Source: Flavobacteriia bacterium (GTDB lineage Bacteria > Bacteroidota > Bacteroidia > Flavobacteriales > Flavobacteriaceae). From it: a stretch of DNA of 6,209 nucleotides. The translations under genes and the position numbers were made by a program. Of this stretch, positions 1 to 5,784 are shown piece after piece (position 1 is the first letter of the stretch; the number at the start of each line of letters is the position of its first letter). Under the pieces are notes generated by a model that was not told where the DNA came from, ran no database searches, and worked only from the letters and a program-made list of their open reading frames with translations. Location: positions 1 to 6,209 of the forward strand of contig DAOUPQ010000113.1 in the NCBI GenBank assembly GCA_030626085.1. The letters run 5' to 3'.

Positions 1-1597
1 AAATATTATTTTCTTTATCAACTTTAATACATTGAACTATGTCATTTTTTAATGAATTTGGGTTATCTTTTTGATTTTTATACCTTATTATTTTTAGTTT
101 ATTTTGACTAGATAATTCGAGGCGAAAAATTCCCTTTCCGTTAGTTGCTCCCCATAGATTATTGTTTTTATCTAATACAATATCCTTTAAAAAATCATCA
201 TTAATAGTATTCAAATCATTAAGATCATGATGATAAACTGTAAACTTTGGATGCTTAGGATCAAAAACATTCAGATCAATCATACTCAAACCTCGAGTAG
301 TTGCAAACCATAGTCTTTGGTTTATTTCATCTTTGACAATAGCTCTAACAACCATACCTGAAATACTGTTGGGATTATTTTTATCTTCTCTAAAATAATA
401 TGGCTTACCTTCCCTAATCAAATTTAAGCCCCCATCAGATGTGCCTACCCATAAATCGCTTCCTTCTTTAAAAATTGAAAAAACAATATTATCATTGAGT
501 AGATGAGCTCCTTTTTGATCTTTTGAAATGTTTTTAAAATAAGGATCTGAAAAATCTAATAAATTAAGATATTTTGCAGTACCCACGATTGTTTGATGAT
601 CTGATATTTTTAATATTGACAATACTGTACTGTTACTCAAGCCGCCATCACTTTTTTCAAAATTATCAAACCGTTGAAGAACATTCATATTTTTCCAATC
701 AAATAAATAGAGTCCACTACCTGTTCCAATCCAAATACTGGATTCGGTTGCTTTCTTAAAAACAGAAACGAATTTGGTTGAATGATTTCCCTTTTTATCA
801 AGCTCATAAAGTTGTAATTTTTTATTTTTCAAATCATAAATATATAATCCATTATTACTTCCAATGAACAAGTATTGATCAGTTAAATAAAATGCTCTAA
901 CCCGACTCGTAACATTTAGCTGTGGCTTTGTTTGTAAGAACTGAACATCAAAAGGATCTATTTGATAAACCTGACCAACAAGATCTCCTACCCACAATTT
1001 ATTATCTGAACTGTAATACAATGCAGTTAAAAACTGATTTGGTAAATAATTTTTTTGAGTAAACATATTTTGTTTGAATGGTTTCAATTGATGTAAACCT
1101 GATATCTGAGAAGTTACCCATATTGTTCCACTTTCATCCTCGACTATTGCCGATATTATTTCATTTTCATTTTGTGAATATTTAAGTTTAATTCTATTAA
1201 AGATTTCCGAATTTTTATCATAATAATTTAGGTCATTTCCAACCGTGCCAATCCAAATTTTCTCTGTTTTATCTACCAATAATTTATTAATTGAATTTCC
1301 GGAAATAGTCATTGAGTCTGTCTCACTATGCTTAAAATACTTAAATTTCTTACCATCAAACCTATTTAAACCATCTTCTGTTGCAATCCATACAAACCCA
1401 GATTTATCCATCAAAAGATCATTGATAGAAACTTGTGAAAGTCCATCCTCTAAAGTAAAATATTTAATTCTTAAGTTATCATCTACAACAATCTCCTGGC
1501 AATAAGAATTTAAGGTAAACTGTAGTAATATTAAAAATAAGACATGTTGTGAACAATGTCCTATTAAAATTAAAAACTTATTTTCAATTAATTTCAT
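1..1597 (-). CDS. Two-component regulator propeller sensor protein, N-terminal part (3' end beyond window)
   Basis: An open frame runs without a stop from the ATG at 1597 down to position 1, giving 532 codons; the end lies outside the window. Residues 1-33 look like a signal peptide with a hydrophobic core (about 19-28) and likely cleavage near YC|QE. The rest is a run of Reg_prop-type propeller blades, each ending in a W-[IV]-[GA]-T-x-x-G-L-x-x-[FY]-D-like strand: about residues 69-81, 114-127, 159-171, 201-214, 243-255, 288-300, 382-394, 429-441 and 481-494, with a degenerate one near 337-349. The opening LEDGLSQ (49-55) is typical of the first blade. In known relatives this periplasmic propeller senses a ligand, often a glycan, and is followed by a Y_Y_Y domain, a membrane segment and a histidine kinase (sometimes a hybrid with an AraC-type output) or another output domain. 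Which output follows here cannot be seen. It is transcribed divergently from the gene at 1984; I see no convincing TAnnTTTG promoter for it. Confidence 0.9.
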   Translation of the reverse strand, partial: MKLIENKFLILIGHCSQHVLFLILLQFTLNSYCQEIVVDDNLRIKYFTLEDGLSQVSINDLLMDKSGFVWIATEDGLNRFDGKKFKYFKHSETDSMTISGNSINKLLVDKTEKIWIGTVGNDLNYYDKNSEIFNRIKLKYSQNENEIISAIVEDESGTIWVTSQISGLHQLKPFKQNMFTQKNYLPNQFLTALYYSSDNKLWVGDLVGQVYQIDPFDVQFLQTKPQLNVTSRVRAFYLTDQYLFIGSNNGLYIYDLKNKKLQLYELDKKGNHSTKFVSVFKKATESSIWIGTGSGLYLFDWKNMNVLQRFDNFEKSDGGLSNSTVLSILKISDHQTIVGTAKYLNLLDFSDPYFKNISKDQKGAHLLNDNIVFSIFKEGSDLWVGTSDGGLNLIREGKPYYFREDKNNPNSISGMVVRAIVKDEINQRLWFATTRGLSMIDLNVFDPKHPKFTVYHHDLNDLNTINDDFLKDIVLDKNNNLWGATNGKGIFRLELSSQNKLKIIRYKNQKDNPNSLKNDIVQCIKVDKENNI

Positions 1598-1717
1598 CTG
1601 TTTATCTAATAATCTATTCTAAAACTTAATATAAATTTTAAAACAGTTCTAAATTTTATAAACACTATGTACCTTTAGATATAAAAATTTAAAAAAAGGT
1701 AAATAATATTTATGTGA

Positions 1718-1889
1718 TATATGTTACCAAAATAGTAAATATTTATTAATTAGAATAGTTGAAATTAAAAAGAACTTGAAATTTTAAAAAGTAAATTAAA
1801 CAACAGTCCAAGAAAATTATTAGGATATAAAACTCCTAACGAAGTATTTTTTAGCTAATTTTAACCCAAACGTTGCACTTATTAATTGA
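1718..1889 (+). pseudogene. IS30-family transposase 3'-end remnant (frameshifted)
   Basis: Reading from 1772 the plus strand gives KELEILKSKLNNSPRKLLGY and then KTPNEVFFS before a TAA at 1856. The LNN-x-PRK-x-LGYKTPNEVF block is the well-known C-terminal signature of IS30-family transposases. Moving one base at the T6 run (1847-1852) continues the family ending as ANFNPNVALIN and a TGA at 1887-1889, so one base gained in that run explains the break. Upstream, TAT ATG TTA CCA AAA at 1718-1732 could be the Y-x-P-K motif that normally lies about 20-25 residues before LNNRPRK, but stops and frame changes between make that part doubtful. Nothing of the DDE catalytic core is present, so the remnant is inactive. 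It is the scar of an old insertion or of a rearrangement. The stretch 1772-1889 is quite secure; the left boundary is not. Confidence 0.72.
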
Positions 1890-1900
1890 ATCTAGCTTTG
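1873..1900 (+). promoter_or_regulatory. Putative Bacteroidota promoter (TTG-N17-TAGCTTTG) for the PagL-like gene
   Basis: TTG at 1873-1875 and TAGCTTTG at 1893-1900 are separated by 17 nt. Both elements match the Flavobacterium-type consensus TTG / TAnnTTTG, and the spacing is inside the accepted 17-23 nt range. Transcription would start near 1907, leaving a leader of about 77 nt before the ATG at 1984. The -33 box lies inside the final codons of the IS30 remnant and the -7 box lies just after its stop codon. Use in vivo is inferred. Confidence 0.55.
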
Positions 1901-1956
1901 ATAGTTAACTGTTTTATATGATATGATATTAATTTTTATATTTTAATTAATATACT

Positions 1957-1964
1957 TATGTTTG
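1957..1964 (+). promoter_or_regulatory. Second TAnnTTTG box upstream of the PagL-like gene
   Basis: TATGTTTG is a perfect match to the Bacteroidota -7 box, 19 nt before the ATG at 1984. I do not see a TTG at the expected distance upstream; only T-rich sequence is there. It could be a weak or activator-dependent second promoter with a very short leader, or chance in AT-rich DNA. Confidence 0.3.
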
Positions 1965-1983
1965 ATTTTCAAATCAGTATTTA

Positions 1984-3153
1984 ATGTTTATCAGAATTAA
2001 ATATTTCTTTTTTATATTATTATTCTTTTTCCCTCAAATTATTTTAGCTCAAAATGATACATTGTCTATTGACCATAAAGAGGAAAATAAAGGAAAGTTT
2101 AGATATATCGAATTTAAAGGACGTACCGGTCTTCATATGTATTCCGGAGAATTATTGAATAATTTATTGAGTACCGGGTACGGAGCCATTGAAGCTCGAT
2201 ATGGATGGCAACCTAGTTCTAAAGAGCATTGGTCAAATCAATACGGTTATCCTTCTTATGGTGTTGGTTATTATATAGGATTTATTGGAAACCCAAGTGT
2301 TTTAGGCACTCCTAATGCTATATTTGGTTTTCTTAATTTTCCAATTAACCGCCCCGGCAAAAGAACTGTTTTTCAAATTAGTCCTTCTTTTGGTTTGATT
2401 TTTAACTTAAAACCTTATGAAAAAGATGATAACCCTTTAAATGACTCTTTTGGTTCTAAATATGCTTTATATTCAAGCTTAAGTATTGGTGCTGAATATT
2501 TTATAAATAATAGTATGGATCTTTTATATGGTGTTGATCTCACACATCTAAGTATGGCCAGAATAATGACTCCCAATTACGGACTTAACATGATTGGTGT
2601 AAATTTGGGCTTAAGATATCTATACAATGCAGACCAACGAAGACTCAATAAAATTAATTCGCCTGAACAATTACAATCAAGATTTAAAAGATATCCCAAA
2701 AGTAAAAACACTAAATTTAACAAAAGTTATATCAACATCTATACAGGTATAGGTACAGTTCAAAATGAAGAAGATAAAGGAACTTCAAAAAGATATTATA
2801 CTTTTTCGGGAGTTTTAGATTATCAATACAAATTTGATAATATGCATGCTGTAACTACTGGTTTTGATCTTTTTTATGATGAAAGTTTAAGTTTGTATTA
2901 TCCTGATAAAAAAGACAAATATTTAACTGGAATTCACGCTGGTTATGATTTTTCAATTCATAAGCTTGCTTTAAGATTACAGGGTGGCGCATACTTTGGT
3001 GATAATAAAGGAAAAGAACCTCTTTATATGAGAGTCGCTGTACAATATGAAATCACTAAATGGATGTACTTTCAGTTTGGTATAAAAACCAAAAAAGGTG
3101 CCAGAGTCGATTGGATGGAATGGGGTTTAGGATTTAAGCCTTTTAATTGGTAA
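1984..3153 (+). CDS. PagL/acyloxyacyl hydrolase-family outer-membrane protein (probable lipid A 3-O-deacylase-like)
   Basis: The 389-residue product has a signal peptide (hydrophobic core about 7-21, likely cleavage A22|Q23) and alternating beta strands ending in an aromatic residue (W389), as expected of an outer-membrane barrel. The N-terminal half (about 40-220) resembles the PagL family: H188-L-S190 followed by P197-N198-x-G200-x-N202. In Pseudomonas PagL the catalytic residues are His126, Ser128 and Glu140, with Asn136 assisting; His, Ser and Asn are present here at the right spacing (0, +2, +10), but the Glu position (+14) is Asn202. PagL is about 170 residues long; here a linker (about 220-245, rich in Lys and Arg) and a second barrel-like half (about 246-389) follow, an arrangement I recall from other Bacteroidota proteins annotated acyloxyacyl hydrolase. 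The expected role is removal of an acyl chain from lipid A at the cell surface; activity is inferred. The ATG is the only sensible start that keeps the signal peptide. Downstream it converges with phoH. Confidence 0.75.
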   Translation: MFIRIKYFFFILLFFFPQIILAQNDTLSIDHKEENKGKFRYIEFKGRTGLHMYSGELLNNLLSTGYGAIEARYGWQPSSKEHWSNQYGYPSYGVGYYIGFIGNPSVLGTPNAIFGFLNFPINRPGKRTVFQISPSFGLIFNLKPYEKDDNPLNDSFGSKYALYSSLSIGAEYFINNSMDLLYGVDLTHLSMARIMTPNYGLNMIGVNLGLRYLYNADQRRLNKINSPEQLQSRFKRYPKSKNTKFNKSYINIYTGIGTVQNEEDKGTSKRYYTFSGVLDYQYKFDNMHAVTTGFDLFYDESLSLYYPDKKDKYLTGIHAGYDFSIHKLALRLQGGAYFGDNKGKEPLYMRVAVQYEITKWMYFQFGIKTKKGARVDWMEWGLGFKPFNW

Positions 3154-3171
3154 GAAACCTTTACATAATTA

Positions 3172-3336
3172 TAAATAGTGTCTCTTAGAAAACTACCTGT
3201 TTTGCTCAATGGCGTATAAAAAACTTCAAGGTCGAGATAAACGAAGATTTGGTAATCAGGAGTTTACTTTTGTAAATGACGGATTAACAAATCAAGTTTA
3301 ACGAAGAGATTGGTGTTTTCTTATAGCCACTAAATA
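3172..3336. mobile_element. MITE-like palindromic element, 153 bp, flanked by TAAATA duplication
   Basis: The element spans 3178-3330. Its left end (GTGTCTCTTAGAAAAC, 3178-3193) and the reverse complement of its right end (GTGGCTATAAGAAAAC, from 3330 leftward) agree at 13 of 16 positions, and both continue to ACC with a one-base offset. TAAATA lies directly outside both ends (3172-3177 and 3331-3336), as a 6-bp target-site duplication would. The interior carries a large hairpin and no credible gene. This is the architecture of a small non-autonomous transposable element or a REP-like palindrome; no family could be assigned. It sits between convergent genes, so its hairpin may also act as a two-way transcription barrier. 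Confidence 0.55.
3238..3300. repeat. Imperfect long hairpin in the MITE-like element
   Basis: The arms 3238-3267 and 3272-3300 fold around a TTTT loop (3268-3271). Paired blocks include TTTAC/GTAAA at the tip, TAATC/GATTA in the middle and GATTT/AAATC then TAAAC/GTTTA at the base, with a few mismatches and a small asymmetric bulge. It is not followed by a T-run on the plus strand, so it is not a classical intrinsic terminator for the PagL-like gene, though it could still block transcription or protect mRNA 3' ends. Confidence 0.55.
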
Positions 3337-3395
3337 GCACAATGAATAAATCTTTATGCGAAGGTCTCTATAAACTTAAAAAATTACAAATCAAT

Positions 3396-4340
3396 TTATT
3401 CAGATTCAATACCTTTAAAAGCAGCCAGTATTTTTTTAACAAGTTTGTGCCTGATAATATCTCTCTCATCCAAATGTACAACCGAAATTCCTTCTATTCC
3501 TTTTAAGGCTAAAATAGCTTCATTTAAACCTGATACCTGTCTGATTGGCAAATCATTCTGTCCCGGATCACCCGTAATGATAAATTTTGCATGCTTTCCC
3601 ATTCTGGTTAAAAACATCCGCATTTGATTGTGTGTTGTATTTTGTGCTTCGTCTAAAATTACAAATGCACTGTCTAAAGTTCTACCCCGCATAAATGCCA
3701 ATGGTGCAATTTGAATAACTCCTTTTTCAAGAAAGGATTGTAGTTTTTCATGAGGTATCATATCGCGTAAAGCATCGTATAAAGGTTGCATATAAGGATC
3801 TAGTTTCTCTTTTAAGTCACCCGGTAAAAAACCTAAATTTTCACCCGATTCAACAGCAGGTCTTGTTAAAATTATTTTTTTTACATTCCTTTCTTTCAAA
3901 GCTTTAACAGCTAATGCAACGGCAGTATAAGTTTTTCCGGTACCCGCAGGACCAACAGCAAATAACATATCATTCTTCAGTATTTCATCAACCATTTTTT
4001 GCTGGTTTACACTTTGTGCTTTGATAATTTTACCATGTACACCATGGACTAATATTTTATCAGAACCTTTCAGGTTTTTTGATGATGCATTGGTAGTAAT
4101 TATTTGTTCAATGATATGCTCATCCACCTTATTATACCTGGCATAATAATCTACCAGCATTTGAAATCGTTTTTCAAATTCATCCAATAAAACGGCTTCA
4201 CCAAATATTTTTATCCTATTTCCTCTGGCAACAACTTTAATTTTAGGAAAGTACTTTTTGAAATATTCAATATTACTGTTATGAGTTCCAAAAAAATCTT
4301 TTGGATTTATATCTTCTAATTCAATTAATCTTTCGTTCAA
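3396..4340 (-). CDS. phoH: PhoH-family ATPase (PhoH-like protein), TTG start
   Basis: The 314-residue product fits the usual length for PhoH-like proteins. Residues about 1-90 form the N-terminal domain (KYFPKIKVVARGNRIKIFG is typical). The PhoH ATPase domain covers about 108-310: Walker A GPAGTGKT at 130-137, the family signature GFLPGDLKEKLDPYMQPLYD at 170-189, Walker B VILDEAQ at 227-233, TGDPGQNDLP at 256-265 and the R293-DIIRH segment near the end. PhoH-like proteins are cytoplasmic ATPases related to superfamily 1 helicases, often linked to RNA metabolism or phosphate/stress responses; the exact role is unsettled. The reading frame has a TAA 18 bases upstream of the codon at 4340 and no ATG before Met61, so translation must begin at the TTG at 4340; family-like sequence begins at once (NERLIELEDINPKDFFG). 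It converges with the PagL-like gene and diverges from the DUF62 gene. Confidence 0.92.
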   Translation of the reverse strand: MNERLIELEDINPKDFFGTHNSNIEYFKKYFPKIKVVARGNRIKIFGEAVLLDEFEKRFQMLVDYYARYNKVDEHIIEQIITTNASSKNLKGSDKILVHGVHGKIIKAQSVNQQKMVDEILKNDMLFAVGPAGTGKTYTAVALAVKALKERNVKKIILTRPAVESGENLGFLPGDLKEKLDPYMQPLYDALRDMIPHEKLQSFLEKGVIQIAPLAFMRGRTLDSAFVILDEAQNTTHNQMRMFLTRMGKHAKFIITGDPGQNDLPIRQVSGLNEAILALKGIEGISVVHLDERDIIRHKLVKKILAAFKGIESE

Positions 4341-4379
4341 AAGTAAATATTTAGTTTAAAAAAAATTAATAAAAATTTT

Positions 4380-4411
4380 TTGGAAATACATTTTTAAATT
4401 AATTAGATTTG
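4380..4411 (+). promoter_or_regulatory. Putative promoter (TTG-N21-TAGATTTG) for the DUF62 gene
   Basis: TTG at 4380-4382 and TAGATTTG at 4404-4411 are 21 nt apart, matching the Flavobacterium-type promoter in both boxes and spacing. Transcription would start near 4418, leaving a leader of about 66 nt before the ATG at 4484. The predicted start lies downstream of a possible TTG codon at 4409, which argues against that upstream start. Confidence 0.6.
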
Positions 4412-4483
4412 CACAACAAAAATAGTTATTATTTCTATAATTTCTTTATAAAAGTTTGTGAAGAAAAAATATCAATAAATTGT

Positions 4484-5314
4484 ATGTCTATAATTACTTT
4501 AACTACTGACTTTGGCTTAAAAGATTATTTTGCAGGAGCTGTTAAGGGTGCTATATACAACGAACTAAGAGATGCAAAAGTTGTTGATATTTCCCACCAA
4601 ATTACACCTTTTAGCATAACCGAGGCAGCATACATTATTAAAAATTCATATATTAATTTTCCTGATGGCTCAATTCATATAATTGGTGTTGACTCTGAGT
4701 TAAGTGTCGAAAATAAACCCATTGCCATAAAATTAGACAATCATTTTTTTATATGTAGCGATAACGGTATTATTTCAATAATAACTTCAGAGATACAACC
4801 TGAAAAGATTGTTGAAATAACTATCCAAAATGCCTATGAAAACAGATATAATGCTTTAGATGTGTTTGTAAAAGTTGCCTGTCATCTGGCTCGAGGTGGT
4901 ACTTTAGACATTATAGGAAAACCAATTAATGAAATTAAAAAATTGATTGAAATTCAACCTTTTATTAAAAGTGATAAGAATCAGATTATTGGCAGTATAA
5001 TATATATTGATAATTTTGGTAATGTAGTAAGCAATATTTCAAAACAAATTTTTGATACTATTGGCAAAGGAAGAAAATTTGAAATAATCGCCAGAAATTA
5101 TACCTTTGATAATATCCAAAAAAAATATAATGATATTGTAGATTTTTCCATTCCAAAAGAAAATAGACATGATGACGGTAAACGTTTGGCCATTTTTAAT
5201 TCAGCAAATTATTTAGAAATATCCATGTATCGAAGTAATTTAAAAACTGTTGGTGGTGCTTCTACCTTGTTAGGACTTAAATATCGCGATAATATTACTG
5301 TTAGATTCTTGTAA
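4484..5314 (+). CDS. DUF62 family protein (S-adenosylmethionine hydroxide adenosyltransferase-like)
   Basis: From the ATG at 4484 the product is 276 residues and begins MSIITLTTDFG, the canonical opening of the SAM hydroxide adenosyltransferase/halogenase superfamily. The N-terminal domain (about 1-160) shows TTDFGLKDYFAG (7-18), GSIHIIGVDSELS (62-74), FFICSDNGIIS (88-98) and LDVFVKVACHLARGG (125-139); the C-terminal barrel domain (about 168-276) shows YIDNFGNVVSNI (174-185). Characterised members cleave SAM with water to adenosine and methionine, using an Asp-Arg-His triad. Here Asp70 is kept, but the Arg position (+7) is Asn77 and the His of the usual FHGRD motif aligns with Asn123 in YNALD. 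The residue pattern looks like that of Bacteroidota relatives, so this is probably a lineage variant and not decay. Whether it hydrolyses SAM is unknown. A longer reading from TTG 4409 adds 25 residues with no family similarity and overlaps the promoter. The gene is divergent from phoH. Confidence 0.85.
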   Translation: MSIITLTTDFGLKDYFAGAVKGAIYNELRDAKVVDISHQITPFSITEAAYIIKNSYINFPDGSIHIIGVDSELSVENKPIAIKLDNHFFICSDNGIISIITSEIQPEKIVEITIQNAYENRYNALDVFVKVACHLARGGTLDIIGKPINEIKKLIEIQPFIKSDKNQIIGSIIYIDNFGNVVSNISKQIFDTIGKGRKFEIIARNYTFDNIQKKYNDIVDFSIPKENRHDDGKRLAIFNSANYLEISMYRSNLKTVGGASTLLGLKYRDNITVRFL

Positions 5315-5316
5315 GA

Positions 5317-5408
5317 GAGAAAATGAACGAGAGAACGAATGAGTGAAGGAACGAATGAGCGAATGAGCGAATGAGCAAATTAACGAATGAACGAGGGAAC
5401 GAGGGAAT
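5317..5408 (+). repeat. Degenerate tetranucleotide repeat tract (GARN, 23 units)
   Basis: Starting three bases after the DUF62 stop codon, the sequence keeps a strict 4-nt phase for 92 nt: units read GAGA, AAAT, GAAC, GAGA, GAAC, GAAT, GAGT and so on to GAAT at 5405-5408. All but three of the 23 units (AAAT twice, TAAC once) fit GARN. An 8-nt higher-order unit GAATGAGC is perfect three times at 5353-5376. The plus strand is strongly purine-biased. The tract is followed by the small palindrome GGAATTTCC (5404-5412). It contains no long frame and is most likely a slippage-derived satellite. Confidence 0.8.
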
Positions 5409-5471
5409 TTCCGACTAAAACATAACAAATTAAAAAATATTATCTTTTTACTTTAAATTTATTATTTTAAA

Positions 5472-5768
5472 ATGTTTGTAAGAATTGTTAAAATGAGTTT
5501 TGATCCTTCTAAAATTGAAGAATTTTTGAATAATTTTCACAATTCAAAAGATAAAATCAGAGATTTTGAAGGTTGTACTTTTTTGGAATTGTACAGAGAT
5601 AAAAAGCATCATAATATTTTTTTTACACACAGTTACTGGAACTCTGAAAAAGATCTGGAAAATTATAGAAATTCTGATTTTTTTAAAGAAGTATGGGGAA
5701 TAACCAAAGTTTTATTCAATGATATTCCACAAGCGTGGAGCGTTGATAAATTGGTAAGTTTAAATTAA
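5472..5768 (+). CDS. Small ABM-fold protein (antibiotic biosynthesis monooxygenase-like)
   Basis: The 98-residue product has the length and pattern of the dimeric alpha-beta-barrel ABM domain: a first strand MFVRIVKMSF (1-10), a helix ending in IRDFEGC (29-35), strand TFLELYRDK (36-44), strand NIFFTHSYW (48-56), then NSEKDLENYRNSDFFKEVW (57-75) as the typical W-x(8)-Y helix motif, and a long C-terminal helix. No signal peptide is present, so it should be cytoplasmic. Members range from heme-degrading and quinone-forming monooxygenases to proteins of unknown activity; the sequence does not reveal which this is. The stop is 16 bp before gldF on the same strand, so they are probably co-transcribed. 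Upstream, TATCTTTT (5441-5448) and TAAATTTA (5454-5461) are only 7/8 matches to TAnnTTTG and no clear -33 box goes with them. Confidence 0.8.
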   Translation: MFVRIVKMSFDPSKIEEFLNNFHNSKDKIRDFEGCTFLELYRDKKHHNIFFTHSYWNSEKDLENYRNSDFFKEVWGITKVLFNDIPQAWSVDKLVSLN

Positions 5769-5784
5769 AAAACATCAAACACCT

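Larger units (their letters stand above)
1598..1983. other. Intergenic gap between divergent genes, with transposase remnant and promoters
   Basis: These 386 bp separate the propeller sensor (minus) from the PagL-like gene (plus). The part from 1598 to about 1717 is extremely AT-rich and I see nothing firm in it; AAAACTTA at 1621-1628 is only a 7/8 match on the minus strand to TAnnTTTG, with no paired -33 box. From about 1718 to 1889 it holds a decayed IS30-type transposase 3' end. The rest, to 1983, carries two plus-strand TAnnTTTG boxes in front of the PagL-like gene. Confidence 0.8.

Noticed and set aside
574..759. 61-codon plus-strand frame with non-ATG start
   Set aside because: It lies antisense to the well-supported propeller repeats and has low-complexity content.
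1495..1500. Cys33 of the propeller protein as a lipoprotein cysteine
   Set aside because: The preceding residues (L-N-S-Y) do not fit a lipobox; a type I signal peptide fits better.
1245..1505. 86-codon plus-strand frame
   Set aside because: It is the antisense shadow of the first propeller blades.
1820..1839. TTAGGA / TCCTAA inverted repeat followed by T6, as a possible terminator
   Set aside because: The stem is only 6 bp with an 8-nt loop, the T-run is 7 bases away, and the sequence is explained as transposase codons (LLGYKTPN).
3209..3301. 30-codon open frame (MAYKKLQGRDKRRFGNQ..) inside the palindromic element
   Set aside because: It spans both arms of the hairpin and resembles no family I know; the reading frame is short enough to be chance.
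3445..3627. 60-codon plus-strand frame
   Set aside because: It is antisense to the conserved C-terminal part of phoH.
4409..4483. 25-codon N-terminal extension of the DUF62 protein from a TTG at 4409
   Set aside because: The extension has no family similarity, the TTG is part of the TAGATTTG promoter box, and the ATG at 4484 begins exactly at the family-typical N-terminus.
5404..5412. GGAATTTCC palindrome after the tetranucleotide tract, as an operator
   Set aside because: It is short, single, and partly made of the last repeat unit; nothing ties it to a regulator.
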